A DNA stretch of 64,000 bases from Pigmentiphaga kullae (GTDB lineage Bacteria; Pseudomonadota; Gammaproteobacteria; Burkholderiales; Burkholderiaceae_B), in contig NZ_SGXC01000003.1 in the NCBI RefSeq assembly GCF_004216695.1, forward strand, positions 558,001-622,000, in the 5' to 3' direction. The notes below the pieces were generated by a model that was not told where the DNA came from, searched no databases, and was given only the letters and a program-made list of their open reading frames with translations. How positions within the stretch are numbered: position 1 is the stretch's first letter; each line of letters opens with the position of its first letter. A program made the translations under genes and the position numbers. Shown in pieces: positions 39,210 through 48,136 of the stretch.

Positions 39210-39550
39210 GATTCGTAGCGCGCGTCGATCTTGGCCGCACAGATGAAGTCGTTGATGGAAATGCCGCCTATCTCGTGCGTGGTGTAGTGCACGCGTACCC
39301 GACCGCGTCCCACCAGCATCTCGGGGTGGTGGTTCTCCTGGCCGGCGACTTCGGCGACGGCGTTCACGAAAGCGATGGCGCGGGCATAGTCGGCGAATTC
39401 GTAGTCGCGTTCCAGGACCTCGCCGCGCCGCGCCCAGATGGGCAGGACATGGATCTGCTCGTCGATGTGGGCCGAGCTCATCGGCGCCCGGTTCTTCATG
39501 GGCACGCAGCGACCCGAGCGCAGCTGTTCGATACTCAATACGCGATTCAT
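39206..39550 (-). CDS. Pterin-4a-carbinolamine dehydratase family protein
   Basis: Small enzyme of 114 residues recycling the pterin cofactor of aromatic amino acid hydroxylases. The active-site histidines are in ENHHPEMLVGRGRVRVHYTTHEIGG near residues 72-96. The start at 39550 overlaps the M48 protease stop by four bases, and its own stop overlaps the rsgA start, so all three are one operon. No phenylalanine hydroxylase gene is in the window. Confidence 0.88.
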   Translation of the reverse strand: MNRVLSIEQLRSGRCVPMKNRAPMSSAHIDEQIHVLPIWARRGEVLERDYEFADYARAIAFVNAVAEVAGQENHHPEMLVGRGRVRVHYTTHEIGGISINDFICAAKIDARYES

Positions 39551-40833
39551 GCCGTTTCCTGGAGGCGGTCGAGTGGGACGGCATGCGGCGCGGCGGCCCG
39601 CAGCCGGCCGATGCGTATGCCGGCGGGCGGGTGCGAGTCGTAGAAGGCCGAATGCACGGGGTCGGGGGTAAGGGTGGCGGCGTTGTCGTCGTAGAGCTTG
39701 ACCAGCGCCGAGACCAGGTTCGCCGGATCGGTCTGCTGGCTGGCGAAGCGGTCGGCCTCGAACTCGTGCTTGCGCGAGTACCAGCTCGCGAGCGGAATGA
39801 AGGCGAAGGTGAAGACCGGGGCCACGAGGAAGAACAGGATCAGGGCCAGGCCGTCGTTGTGTCCGTCCAGCAGCGGCACGGTGCCCAGACCGGTGTAGAA
39901 CCACACCTGCCGGGACAGCCAGCCCAGCAGCGCGAAGAACACCAGCGACACGCCGAAGCTGAACGCCAGGCGCTTGAGGATGTGCCGGTGCTTGAAGTGG
40001 CCGAGCTCGTGCGCCAGCACGGCCTCGATTTCCTCGGGAGCGAGACGGGCCAGCAGCGTGTCGAAAAAGACGATGCGCTTGCTCTTGCCGAAGCCGGTGA
40101 AATAGGCGTTGCCGTGGGCCGACCGCTTGGAGCCGTCCATGACGAAAAGCCCGTTCAGGGCGAAGCCGGTGCGGCGCGCCAGCGCCTGGATGCGCTCGGC
40201 CAGCGCCTGGTCGGCCAGCGGCGTGAACTTGTTGAACAGAGGCGCGATGACGGTGGGAAACAGCAGCATGACCGAAAGGTTGAAGACGATCCACAGGCCC
40301 CAGCCCCACAGCCACCAGTAGGTGCCGGCGCCGGCCATGAGCCACAGCAGGGCCGACAGCAGCGGCAGTCCGAACACCACGGCCAGCGCGAGACCCTTCA
40401 GGGTATCGGCAGCGAACAGCCGCAAGGTCATCCGGTTGAACCCGAACCTGGCTTCCAGTACGAACTGGCGCCACAGGGTGAAGGGAAGGTCCAGCAGCGA
40501 GAGCAGGGCGGCGGCCATCGCGACCAGCAGCAACTGGCGCACGAAATCGGACGAGGCCAGCGAGGCGGCCAGCTCGTTCAGGGCCTGGAGCCCGCCCAGC
40601 AGCGTCAGGCCGACCAGCACCGCCGTATCGAACAGCAGCGCGACGATGTCGAAACGGATGCGGGCGATGGTGTAGTCGGCCGCCCGCCGGTGGCTGGCTT
40701 CCCCGATGCGGTCGGCGAATTCGGCGGGGACGCGATCGCGATGTAGCGCGACGTGGCGGGTCTGGCGGGTGGACAGCCACAGCCGGGTGGCGACGCCGGC
40801 CAACAGCATCAGGACGAACAGCAGGGTAAACAC
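39547..40833 (-). CDS. M48-family zinc metalloprotease (Ste24-like)
   Basis: Membrane protease of 428 residues with several N- and C-terminal membrane segments. The zinc motif HELGH is in EAVLAHELGHFKHRHI near residue 275, and the third ligand glutamate in EFEADRFAS near residue 357. Similar to CAAX-processing Ste24 and bacterial relatives in membrane protein quality control. First gene of the protease-pterin dehydratase-rsgA unit, divergent from orn. Confidence 0.9.
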   Translation of the reverse strand: MFTLLFVLMLLAGVATRLWLSTRQTRHVALHRDRVPAEFADRIGEASHRRAADYTIARIRFDIVALLFDTAVLVGLTLLGGLQALNELAASLASSDFVRQLLLVAMAAALLSLLDLPFTLWRQFVLEARFGFNRMTLRLFAADTLKGLALAVVFGLPLLSALLWLMAGAGTYWWLWGWGLWIVFNLSVMLLFPTVIAPLFNKFTPLADQALAERIQALARRTGFALNGLFVMDGSKRSAHGNAYFTGFGKSKRIVFFDTLLARLAPEEIEAVLAHELGHFKHRHILKRLAFSFGVSLVFFALLGWLSRQVWFYTGLGTVPLLDGHNDGLALILFFLVAPVFTFAFIPLASWYSRKHEFEADRFASQQTDPANLVSALVKLYDDNAATLTPDPVHSAFYDSHPPAGIRIGRLRAAAPHAVPLDRLQETA

Positions 40834-40996
40834 GATGACGGCTCGTAGTCAGGGGGGCATACGCGCAAGCCCCGACGGATCCCGACACGGGTCCGGAAAG
40901 CGCAGGCGCCAGCCTGTGAGAAAATTGCCATTTGTGCCCGCGCCGCCCTCATGGCGCCGCGCGCGCGATCATGCATAGTTCCGGAGCACCGATTAT

Positions 40997-41542
40997 ATGG
41001 CGTTGAACGAAAATCACCTGGTTTGGCTCGACATGGAAATGACGGGCCTGGATCCGGAAAAGGAAAGGATCATCGAAGTCGCGGTGGTCGTGACCGACGC
41101 CCAGCTCGAAGTGGTGGCCGAAGGGCCGGTCCTGGTCGTGCACCAGTCCGACGAACTGCTCGACGGCATGGACAACTGGAACAAGGCCACCCACGGCCGC
41201 AGCGGGCTGATCGACAAAGTGAAGGCTTCCTCGCTGACCGAAGCCCAGGCCGAGGACACCCTGCTGGCGTTCCTGGGCCAGTACGTGCCGGCCGGCAAGT
41301 CGCCCCTGTGCGGCAACACCATCGGCCAGGACCGCCGTTTCATGGTCCGCTACATGCCCCGGCTCGAGGCCTTCTTCCACTACCGCAACCTGGACGTCAG
41401 TACGCTGAAAGAACTCTGCCGCCGCTGGAAGCCCGAGATCTACAAGGGCTTCGAGAAGAAAAGCCGGCACGAGGCGCTGGCCGACATCTACGAGTCCATC
41501 GACGAGCTCAAGTACTACCGCGAGCACTTCCTGCGCGTCTAG
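40997..41542 (+). CDS. orn: Oligoribonuclease
   Basis: DEDDh exonuclease of 181 residues that finishes RNA decay by degrading 2-5 mers and pGpG. The acidic motifs are visible: [14 protein letters not shown] near residue 11, [11 protein letters not shown] near residue 108 and [14 protein letters not shown] near residue 157. Length is typical. The stop overlaps the stop of the MATE gene on the other strand by four bases. Confidence 0.95.
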   Translation: MALNENHLVWLDMEMTGLDPEKERIIEVAVVVTDAQLEVVAEGPVLVVHQSDELLDGMDNWNKATHGRSGLIDKVKASSLTEAQAEDTLLAFLGQYVPAGKSPLCGNTIGQDRRFMVRYMPRLEAFFHYRNLDVSTLKELCRRWKPEIYKGFEKKSRHEALADIYESIDELKYYREHFLRV

Positions 41543-42969
41543 GTCCGGGACTGCGCCAGCGCGGGGCCGGCCTGCCGCCGGGCGGCCACCCGCCAGTAGA
41601 CGTACTGCAGCATGAGCGACGAGACCGCCATGCTGAAGGTCGCCATCAGCCACATGGTCCCGGCGCCCGTGGGCGCGCCGGGCATCAGCACAGCGACCAG
41701 CCCGCCCAGCGCGCCGGCACCCGGGCCGAATGCCAGCCACCATCCTCCCAGCAGGCCGATGCCCCACAGCGCGCCGGCCTGGATCAGCATGGGCCCGACC
41801 GCCATCTTGTAGGCGCGCAGCAGGTAGCTGGTCATGCACTGCAATGAATCGAACAGATGGAAGAAGGCCAGCATGCCCAGCAGGCCCAGCGCCACGACGC
41901 CGACCTCGGCATCGCTGGTGTAGGCCTGGACGATGGGGCCGCGCGCCAGGATCACGACCGCGATCGTCAGCAGCGCGCCGGCGGTGCCGACCATCAGTCC
42001 GGCCGAGCCCGTGCGGCGCGCGCGCAGCGGGTCTCCCGAGCCGATGGCCTGGGCCGTGAGTGCGCCGGTCGAGACTCCCAGCGCCAGCGGCATCATGAAG
42101 CACAGCGCGACCAGGTTGGCCATGATCTGGTGCCCGCCGGTGGCGTAGATGCCCTCGCGCGCCACCAGCAGCGCCATGAAGGTGAACGACGTGACCTCGA
42201 TCAGGTAGGAGCCGCCCATCGGAAGGCCCAGCCGCAGCAGTTCCCCCAGCGTCTTGCGGTCGGGGCGGCCGATGCGCAGGCCGAATTGCCGGTAGAACGG
42301 GTCGCGTCGCAGGACGAGGACGCTCAGGCCCACGCTGATCCAGAACACCAGCGCGGTGGACAGCCCCGCGCCCACGGCGCCCAGCGCGGGCAGGCCGAAC
42401 TTGCCGTAGATGAAGAGCCAGTTGAACAGCGCCTTGAAGCCTATGCCCGCGATGTTGATCATCATCACGACCTTGGGCCGCGACACCGCGGTGTTCAGGG
42501 CGTACACAGTGCGGAAGACCAGCGCGGCGGGCAGGGCGACGATCAGCATGGCCAGATAGCCGCGCACCTGGTCCCGCACGGCCGGGTCGACGTTGCCGGA
42601 CATCGCCAGCCAGGTGTCCGGAAACAGCATCGCCAATCCGCCCACCACCGACAGGCCCAGCGACAGCCAGACCGCCTGGCCCCAGGCGCGGCCGATCTCG
42701 GCCAGCCGGCGGCCGCCGAAGTGCTGGGCGGCGATGGGGATCAGCGCGTGCAGCACGCCGGTCAGGCCGATGAACACGGTGACGTAGATGGACACAGCCA
42801 GCGCCATGGCGGCCAGCGCCACGGGCGACGCATGGCCGGTCATCGCGGTGTCGAGCACGCCGAAAGCCATGCTGGCCCACTGGCCGACCAGGACCGGCCA
42901 GCCCTGCTGGAGGATGCGGCGCAGGGTCGCGCCCCAGCTGGAAGGCGGCGCGAGCCCGGTGTCGGTCAC
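41539..42969 (-). CDS. MATE-family efflux transporter (NorM-like)
   Basis: Twelve-segment cation-antiport drug exporter, 476 residues from the GTG at 42969, which overlaps the stop of the upstream glycosyltransferase (GTGA). Family blocks include [20 protein letters not shown] near residue 25 and the repeat in the second half ([12 protein letters not shown]). An apparent 1039-residue frame reaching far upstream is an artefact. Cotranscribed with the GT-C membrane glycosyltransferase. Confidence 0.88.
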   Translation of the reverse strand: MTDTGLAPPSSWGATLRRILQQGWPVLVGQWASMAFGVLDTAMTGHASPVALAAMALAVSIYVTVFIGLTGVLHALIPIAAQHFGGRRLAEIGRAWGQAVWLSLGLSVVGGLAMLFPDTWLAMSGNVDPAVRDQVRGYLAMLIVALPAALVFRTVYALNTAVSRPKVVMMINIAGIGFKALFNWLFIYGKFGLPALGAVGAGLSTALVFWISVGLSVLVLRRDPFYRQFGLRIGRPDRKTLGELLRLGLPMGGSYLIEVTSFTFMALLVAREGIYATGGHQIMANLVALCFMMPLALGVSTGALTAQAIGSGDPLRARRTGSAGLMVGTAGALLTIAVVILARGPIVQAYTSDAEVGVVALGLLGMLAFFHLFDSLQCMTSYLLRAYKMAVGPMLIQAGALWGIGLLGGWWLAFGPGAGALGGLVAVLMPGAPTGAGTMWLMATFSMAVSSLMLQYVYWRVAARRQAGPALAQSRT

Positions 42970-44768
42970 GAAACGGGGCGTCCGGCCGGGACCGGACGCA
43001 ACAGGATGAAGTATTCCCGGAACTGCGGGGCGCGGCGGAATTCCGCCGCGCGGGTGCCTTCCCACAGCACGCGGCTGCCGGCGTATTCGCCGCGCTGGAG
43101 CGCGTTCCGCAGCACGCTGGCGCTGCCTTGCAACAGGACCAGCGGGCAATCTCCGGACAGCTCGAAGCGCAGGTTGTCGAACACCGCGAACGAGGCGCGC
43201 TGCGACAGCCCCAGGCCGGAACTGCGCACGCATTCCTGCCTGCCGGTGCGCGCCTGCTCGGCGGCCAGCGCGTGGGCCATGCCGTTCGAGACTTCGCGGT
43301 AGCTCTTGTTGTAGTTGATCGAGGGCAGCCACAGCGTCATGATCAGCAGCCAGCACGCGACCACGCCGCCCGCCGACAATACCGTTCCGCGCCACAGTCC
43401 GGTGGGGCGCGAGCGGAAGCGCCAGATGATCAGCGCGATCCAGGCCACGCTGGCGGCGACCGCGGCGGTGAAGGCGAACAGCGAGAAATCGGCATCGAAA
43501 CCCGGGGTCTGGCGCGCGATGTTGCGGGCGATCTTGGGCGGCACGCCGGTCATGATGGCGATCCATCCCATCCAGACCACGCAGGCCGTTGCCGAGAACA
43601 CCATGACGGCGAACCAGTCCAGGGCATTGATCAGGCCCCGCCGCAGCGTGGGCAGCGCAAGCGCGGCCAGCATCGCGCAGGGGATGACCAGCGCCAGGTA
43701 TTCCGCGTCGACCGGCTCGCGGGTGGCGAACAGCATGGCCAGGCCCGCCAGCATCAGGGCCACCGGGATCTGCACGTGGGGCGAGCGCAGATAGCCGCGC
43801 CACCGCCACAGCGCCAGCAGCGCCAGCGGCCCGGTGGGCCACAGGAACCAGGGCATGTTGCGCAACACGTCGGACAGCCCGCGCGGCGTCAGCATGCCGA
43901 ACACGCTGGCGTTCCAGTGCCACCAGCCGCTCATCCAGTAGGGGTGGAGCTGGGCCGTGGCGACCCACCAGGCCAGCGACAGCGCCAGGCCGAGCGGCAG
44001 GCTGAACAGGGCGATCCAGCGCGCCGCCGGCCGCAGCGCCGGGCAGGTGCCGGCCAGGACGGCGACGGCCAGCAGTTGCGGCATGACGGCGGGGAAACCG
44101 CGCGCCAGGAATGCGCCGCCCAGCGCCAGCCCCAGCGTCAGCGCGCCGGAGCGCGGGTGGTCGAGCATGCGGGCGAGCGAATAGAAGGCAAGCGCGTGGA
44201 AGGCCAGGGCGGCCGGTTCGGCGGACGTTTCGTGGGACCGCCACAGGATGCCCAGGGTGGCCAGGAACAGAAGCAGTGCGGCGTCGGCCAGCATGCGGCC
44301 GTAGTCGCGCGGTTCCGGCTGGCCGCCGAAAGGCAGCGCCAGCGGCTGCGCCTCGGCCCGTCGGCCCAGCAGGTAGGCGCCGTACCAGAGACTGGTGCTG
44401 GCGATGCCGAACCAGATCAGGTTGGGGATGCGCCCGGCCAGGATATGGCCCAGCAGCGGCGAAAAAATGGCCATGCACAGCGCGCCCACCCAGGTCGCCA
44501 GCGGTCCTTCCTGCGACACCGCCACGCCGGCCGCCTCGGGCGCCAGCCATTGCGCCCAGCCGCCGTCGTAGGCGGACCACATCTGCGCCAGGCCGATGAC
44601 GTCCTCGCTTTTCCAGGGCTCGCGCATGACCAGGCCGGTCACGATGTACAGCAGGCACAGGGCCAGCAGGCCCCAGCGCGGGAGCTTCGTGGCCGCGAGC
44701 GCGGTCAGCCGCGCGGGGGTGGGCGGCAGGATGGACGTATGGAAGGGCGACGGGAATCGGTGGGGCAT
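42966..44768 (-). CDS. GT-C family membrane glycosyltransferase (ArnT/PMT-like)
   Basis: 600-residue polytopic protein with about twelve membrane segments and a C-terminal soluble part. The first periplasmic loop has the acidic motif MREPWKSEDVIG near residue 48, where ArnT-type enzymes hold the catalytic aspartate/glutamate. Such enzymes use undecaprenyl-phosphate sugars to modify lipid A or other envelope glycans. Its substrate is not evident; in Bordetella an ArnT relative modifies lipid A phosphates. Overlaps the MATE start by four bases. Confidence 0.78.
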   Translation of the reverse strand: MPHRFPSPFHTSILPPTPARLTALAATKLPRWGLLALCLLYIVTGLVMREPWKSEDVIGLAQMWSAYDGGWAQWLAPEAAGVAVSQEGPLATWVGALCMAIFSPLLGHILAGRIPNLIWFGIASTSLWYGAYLLGRRAEAQPLALPFGGQPEPRDYGRMLADAALLLFLATLGILWRSHETSAEPAALAFHALAFYSLARMLDHPRSGALTLGLALGGAFLARGFPAVMPQLLAVAVLAGTCPALRPAARWIALFSLPLGLALSLAWWVATAQLHPYWMSGWWHWNASVFGMLTPRGLSDVLRNMPWFLWPTGPLALLALWRWRGYLRSPHVQIPVALMLAGLAMLFATREPVDAEYLALVIPCAMLAALALPTLRRGLINALDWFAVMVFSATACVVWMGWIAIMTGVPPKIARNIARQTPGFDADFSLFAFTAAVAASVAWIALIIWRFRSRPTGLWRGTVLSAGGVVACWLLIMTLWLPSINYNKSYREVSNGMAHALAAEQARTGRQECVRSSGLGLSQRASFAVFDNLRFELSGDCPLVLLQGSASVLRNALQRGEYAGSRVLWEGTRAAEFRRAPQFREYFILLRPVPAGRPVS

Positions 44769-44937
44769 CGAACCGCTGGGATTACCTAACAGGCGACAAG
44801 ACGGATTCTAGTGTCCCGGCAGGCCGCGACACGCAAAAAAAGGCGGAATGCGAGGCCGGATTGCAAGCAATTGCAGCGAAGGGGCGGATTTCCGCGTTGC
44901 GAGCCCCGGCCGGGCGCGCGGGAAAGGTCGACCACAG

Positions 44938-44966
44938 AAAAAAGGCAGCCCGCAGGCTGCCTTTTT
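44938..44966 (-). terminator. Rho-independent terminator of rpmE2
   Basis: GGCAGCC-CGCA-GGCTGCC stem flanked by an A-run on the left and T-run on the right, so it functions on the minus strand after rpmE2, whose stop lies 20 bases away; symmetric enough to be bidirectional. Confidence 0.85.
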
Positions 44967-44986
44967 CGTGGCGCGGGACGGTGCGA

Positions 44987-45253
44987 TCAGGCGGACGTCT
45001 TGCCGGCGCCGGTGGTGCGGGCGAAACGGGCGCGGAACTTCTCGACGCGGCCGGTTTCGACGATGCGGGTTTGCGCGCCGGTGTAGAACGGATGCGATTC
45101 CGAGGTCACGTCGCACTTGAACAGCGGGTAGGTCTTGCCATCGAGTTCGATGGTTTCACGCGAGTTCAGGGTCGAGCGGGTAACGAACTTGTTGCCGGTC
45201 TGCAGATCCTGGAACACGACGTCGCGGTATTCGGGGTGGATGCCTTCTTTCAT
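44987..45253 (-). CDS. rpmE2: 50S ribosomal protein L31 type B
   Basis: 88-residue ribosomal protein with the type B features: [17 protein letters not shown] at the start and [18 protein letters not shown] near residue 55. The CxxC zinc ligands of the usual L31 are absent; only a single Cys is present in FKCDVTSES. Zinc-free L31B often replaces the zinc form under zinc limitation and is Zur-controlled in other species. Conserved order with rho and trxA upstream. Confidence 0.94.
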   Translation of the reverse strand: MKEGIHPEYRDVVFQDLQTGNKFVTRSTLNSRETIELDGKTYPLFKCDVTSESHPFYTGAQTRIVETGRVEKFRARFARTTGAGKTSA

Positions 45254-45664
45254 GGTCTTCCTTGGGAGTATGCGGGTCGCCAGCCGGGACGAAGGTTTGC
45301 GCCTTGGGGCGGTTTTTCCTTAGGGGCGGCTTCCGTGATGACTTGCTGGACGGAGCGCCGGTCCGACAACGTGCCCAATTTCTAGAGCTAAGCCCTGAAT
45401 TATCGCGGGATTCCCGGATTTGTGCAATCAGCGCGATGTTTTTGGCGCATTTCGCGCTTCAAAGACATCGCTTGGCAGAGCAACCACCCCCCGCCAGCCC
45501 GGTAGTTGCCAGGATGCGGTGGATCCGGCTCCGCCGGTCCACCCGCATCGCCCCCGGGACCCGGCGCCGGGCCGCCCCAAGGCGGGTCCCGCCCCCTTGG
45601 GGGGCTGCCGCGTAGCGGCTGGGGGCTCACCATACTGGGCGCGCGTAAGCGCGTAGGGGGGGAC
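45254..45664. other. 411-bp gap between rpmE2 and rho
   Basis: Left half (45254-45508) should contain the rpmE2 promoter on the minus strand and has no supported gene. Right half is the composite repeat copy 4 directly behind the rho stop. No ORF here has codon use or a ribosome site that convinced me. Confidence 0.5.
45509..45662 (-). repeat. Palindromic intergenic repeat, copy 4, composite
   Basis: On the minus strand it begins with the C-run and CTACGCGCTTACGCGCG four bases after the rho TAG, and ends with the GGACCGGCGGAGCCGGATCC hairpin. About 80 extra bases split the two halves. They include a second, diverged proximal module (CCAGCCGCTACGCGGCAGCCCCCCAAGGGGGC on the minus strand, here given only by its parts: CCGCTACGCGG and CCCCCCAAGGGGG) and a CCCGGCGCCGGG palindrome. 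Confidence 0.8.
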
Positions 45665-46921
45665 CTACTTTTTCATCATGTCGAAGAATTCGGCGTTGTT
45701 CTTCGTCGAACGCATCTTGTCCAGGATGAATTCCATGGACTGGATCTCGTCCATGTCGAAGATGAACTTGCGCAGCACCCACACCTTCTGCAGCACGTCC
45801 GGCTTGATCAGCAGCTCTTCGCGGCGGGTGCCGGACTTGTTCAGGTTGATGGCGGGGTAGACGCGCTTCTCGGCCAGGCGGCGTTCCAGGTGGACTTCGC
45901 TGTTGCCGGTGCCCTTGAACTCTTCGTAGATCACGTCGTCCATGCGGCTGCCCGTTTCGATCAGGGCGGTGCCGATGATGGTGAGCGAGCCGCCTTCCTC
46001 GATGTTGCGGGCCGCGCCGAAGAAGCGCTTGGGCCGCTGCAGGGCGTTGGCGTCGACGCCGCCGGTCAGGACCTTGCCGGAAGCCGGCACCACGGTGTTG
46101 TAGGCGCGGGCCAGGCGGGTGATGGAGTCGAGCAGGATGACGACGTCGTGCTTGAGTTCGACCAGGCGCTTGGCCTTTTCGATGACCATTTCGGCCACTT
46201 GCACGTGGCGGGTGGCCGGTTCGTCGAAGGTGGAGGCGACCACTTCGCCGCGCACCGAGCGCTGCATTTCGGTCACTTCTTCCGGACGTTCGTCGATCAT
46301 CAGGACGATCATCGTGACGTCGGGATGATTGGCGGTGATGGCGTGCGCGATGTGCTGCATCATCACCGTCTTGCCCGATTTCGGGCTTGCCACCAGCAGG
46401 CCGCGCTGGCCCTTGCCGATGGGGGCGAAGATGTCCATGATCCGGCCGGTCAGGTTTTCCTCGCTCTTGATGTCGCGTTCCAGGCGCAGCGGCTTGTTCG
46501 GGTGCAGCGGCGTCAGGTTCTCGAACATGATGCGGTGCTTCATGGTCTCGGGCGCCTGGCCGTTGACCTTGTCCACCTTCACCAGCGCGAAGTAGCGTTC
46601 GCCGTCCTTGGGGGTGCGGACCTCGCCCTCGATGGAGTCGCCGGTATGCAGGTTGAAGCGCCGGATCTGGGAAGGCGATATGTAGATGTCGTCGGTGCTG
46701 GCGAGGTAGGACGTTTCGGGCGAACGCAGGAAGCCGAAACCGTCGGGCAGCACTTCCAGCACGCCATCGCCGAAGATCGGCTCGCCCTGCTTGGCGCGCC
46801 GCTTCATGATGGCAAACATCAGTTCCTGCTTGCGCAGGCGGCTGGCGTTCTCGATCTCGAGCGTGGCGGCCATTTCCAGCAGTTGCGAAACGTGCAGCGC
46901 CTTCAGTTCATTGAGATGCAT
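45665..46921 (-). CDS. rho: Transcription termination factor Rho
   Basis: Hexameric RNA helicase of 418 residues from the ATG at 46921 ([17 protein letters not shown]). The N-terminal helix bundle, the RNA-binding RNP motif DGFGFLRSP near residue 62, Walker [10 protein letters not shown] near residue 178, Walker [19 protein letters not shown] and the R-loop [16 protein letters not shown] are all intact. Located between trxA and rpmE2, the usual betaproteobacterial order. Repeat copy 4 begins just after its stop. Confidence 0.96.
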   Translation of the reverse strand: MHLNELKALHVSQLLEMAATLEIENASRLRKQELMFAIMKRRAKQGEPIFGDGVLEVLPDGFGFLRSPETSYLASTDDIYISPSQIRRFNLHTGDSIEGEVRTPKDGERYFALVKVDKVNGQAPETMKHRIMFENLTPLHPNKPLRLERDIKSEENLTGRIMDIFAPIGKGQRGLLVASPKSGKTVMMQHIAHAITANHPDVTMIVLMIDERPEEVTEMQRSVRGEVVASTFDEPATRHVQVAEMVIEKAKRLVELKHDVVILLDSITRLARAYNTVVPASGKVLTGGVDANALQRPKRFFGAARNIEEGGSLTIIGTALIETGSRMDDVIYEEFKGTGNSEVHLERRLAEKRVYPAINLNKSGTRREELLIKPDVLQKVWVLRKFIFDMDEIQSMEFILDKMRSTKNNAEFFDMMKK

Positions 46922-47079
46922 CTCGGGTAAAGCTCCGGGGGGAGTTCTTGGTGGTGACACGTCCTCGTGGGAGGACTTTGCGCAGAGAGTCTGTTGCTCT
47001 TGGGGCGGAGGGCTGGATCCCGAGGCCGGGGCGCGCCGCCGGTGCGCAAGGAGAGGGCGTGGTAAAGGTTGATCGGAAA

Positions 47080-47100
47080 GGACCGGCTCTGGGCCGGTCC
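47080..47100 (-). terminator. Possible terminator of trxA
   Basis: Eight-bp stem GGACCGGC (47080-47087) with GCCGGTCC (47093-47100) located 17 bases beyond the trxA stop on the minus strand. The following T-run is short (three bases), so termination efficiency is uncertain. Confidence 0.55.
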
Positions 47101-47116
47101 GTGTCTTGCTACCTGC

Positions 47117-47443
47117 TTACAGCGAGCTGTCCAGGAAGGCGGTGAGCTGCGACTTGGACAGCGCGCCGACCTTGGTGGCCACGACCTGGCCGTTCTTGAA
47201 CAGCATCAGGGTCGGAATGCCGCGGATGCCGTACTTGGCGGCCGTGGCGTTGTTGTCGTCGACGTTCAGCTTGGCGACCGTCAGCTTGCCCTTGTACTGG
47301 GAGGCAGCCTCTTCCAGGATGGGGGCGATCATCTTGCAGGGACCGCACCATTCTGCCCAGTAATCGACCAGGACAGGCTCATTGGCTTGAAGTACGTCGG
47401 CATCGAAGCTGGAGTCGCTCACGTGCTTGATCGCGTCGCTCAT
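47117..47443 (-). CDS. trxA: Thioredoxin 1
   Basis: 108-residue thioredoxin. Redox active site AEWCGPCK near residue 34 and the cis-proline in [11 protein letters not shown] near residue 75 are intact; the buried aspartate is in [10 protein letters not shown]. Full-length relative to E. coli TrxA. It is followed by rho on the same strand after about 195 bases, with a possible terminator between. Confidence 0.96.
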   Translation of the reverse strand: MSDAIKHVSDSSFDADVLQANEPVLVDYWAEWCGPCKMIAPILEEAASQYKGKLTVAKLNVDDNNATAAKYGIRGIPTLMLFKNGQVVATKVGALSKSQLTAFLDSSL

Positions 47444-47763
47444 GGTTTTCCTTCTGGAGGTGTGCGCAAAGCGCAGGAAGAGGGTGCAGTGCGCGGTAAA
47501 CGGATATGTGATTCGTTAGATATATGCGGGCGCGTGTGCTTGGATTCCAGACCCCTGAGGGGAATTTTTTTATATGCGCGGATCCTGACGGGAGTACCCC
47601 TGGACGATGCGTGAGAAGCGCGAAACGCGAGGGGAGCGGGGCAGGTAGGCGCCGGAATCGGTCGGCGTAGAGCCCGAGATAAACCAATGGTAACCGCAAA
47701 AAAGCGGTTTTTCCAAGAGCCTGTCCGGCTAGTGTGGTTTTTAGAGCCCAGGACAAGGGAATT
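47444..47763. other. 320-bp gap between trxA and ffs
   Basis: Contains the trxA upstream region on the minus strand and a terminator-like element on the plus strand: CCCC (47552-47555), TGA, GGGG, then seven T (47565-47571). Near 47696-47711, ACCGCAAAAAAGCGGT can fold and may be a 3' element of ffs. No convincing gene. Confidence 0.5.
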
Positions 47764-47862
47764 GGGTGGCGAGCCTGACTTCGGCACTGACGGTTTACAG
47801 CTATGGCTGCTTCGTTCCCGACCTGACCAGGTTCACCGCTCCGCCATGCGAAGGGGCCCGCC
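47764..47862 (-). ncRNA. ffs: 4.5S signal recognition particle RNA
   Basis: On the minus strand the conserved domain IV core reads ACCTGGTCAGGTCGGGAA, then CGAAGCAGCC, matching the GGTCAGG/GGAA/AGCAGCC motifs that bind Ffh. The 5' end GGCGGGCC pairs with GGCTCGCC near the 3' end (all eight positions pair, one as G-U). A TATACT box lies six bases upstream of position 47862, which fixes the 5' end. About 99 nt. Confidence 0.94.
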
Positions 47863-47868
47863 AATGCC

Positions 47869-47874
47869 AGTATA
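47869..47874 (-). promoter_or_regulatory. -10 box of ffs
   Basis: TATACT on the minus strand, six bases before the start of the SRP RNA. The bases upstream are those of repeat copy 5 (CGCGCGTAAGCGCGTAGGGG on this strand), so the -35 region is supplied by the repeat; no TTGACA match is present there. Confidence 0.7.
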
Positions 47875-47877
47875 GCA

Positions 47878-47960
47878 CCCCCCCTACGCGCTTACGCGCG
47901 CCCCCCCAGGGGGGCGATGCGGGCGGACCGGCAAAGCCGGATCCACCGCATCCTGGGTCT
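47878..47960 (+). repeat. Palindromic intergenic repeat, copy 5 (left arm)
   Basis: Forward copy beginning with the C-run and CTACGCGCTTACGCGCG. It overlaps the ffs promoter region and ends CATCCTGGGTCT. It forms the left arm of the large inverted repeat with copy 6. Confidence 0.85.
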
Positions 47961-48043
47961 AGTGCGGTTTTCTTGGTTTGTGGCACCCGTGCTTCGCTGG
48001 CTGCCAGCGATAGCAACGGTGGCACAAACCAAGAAAACCGCAC

Positions 48044-48123
48044 TAGACCCAGGGCACCGCGGATCCGGCTTTGCCGGTCCGCCAGTGCCGCCCCCTGGGG
48101 GGCGCCCGAAGGGCGTAGGGGGG
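48044..48123 (-). repeat. Palindromic intergenic repeat, copy 6 (right arm)
   Basis: Inverted copy that ends 13 bases before the dnaX start. The usual GCGTAAGCG segment is replaced by CGCCCGAAGGGCG, so this copy has diverged at the proximal hairpin while keeping the GGATCCGGCTTTGCCGGTCC core. Confidence 0.8.
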
Positions 48124-48136
48124 TACAATACTTTTT

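Larger units (their letters stand above)
47878..48123. repeat. 246-bp inverted repeat between ffs and dnaX
   Basis: Repeat copies 5 and 6 face each other, and their junction-proximal ends are joined by a further inverted segment: CTAGTGCGGTTTTCTTGG (from 47960) pairs with CCAAGAAAACCGCACTAG (to 48045), with one mismatch further in. A small palindrome GCTGGCTGCCAGC lies at the centre. Arms are about 110 bp each and could extrude as a cruciform. Confidence 0.85.

Noticed and set aside
41539-44658. Apparent 1039-residue fusion of a GT-C glycosyltransferase region and a MATE pump
   Set aside because: The upstream 560 residues are the GT-C gene read in another frame; a GTG at 42969 overlapping the upstream TGA gives a normal 476-residue MATE protein.
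47552-47571. CCCC-TGA-GGGG-T7 as a terminator of an unknown plus-strand gene
   Set aside because: Four-bp stem, and no plus-strand gene precedes it; kept only as a note in the gap entry.
47878-48123. The palindrome as an insertion sequence remnant
   Set aside because: There is no transposase reading frame and the ends match the stand-alone repeats, so a paired repeat explains it better.
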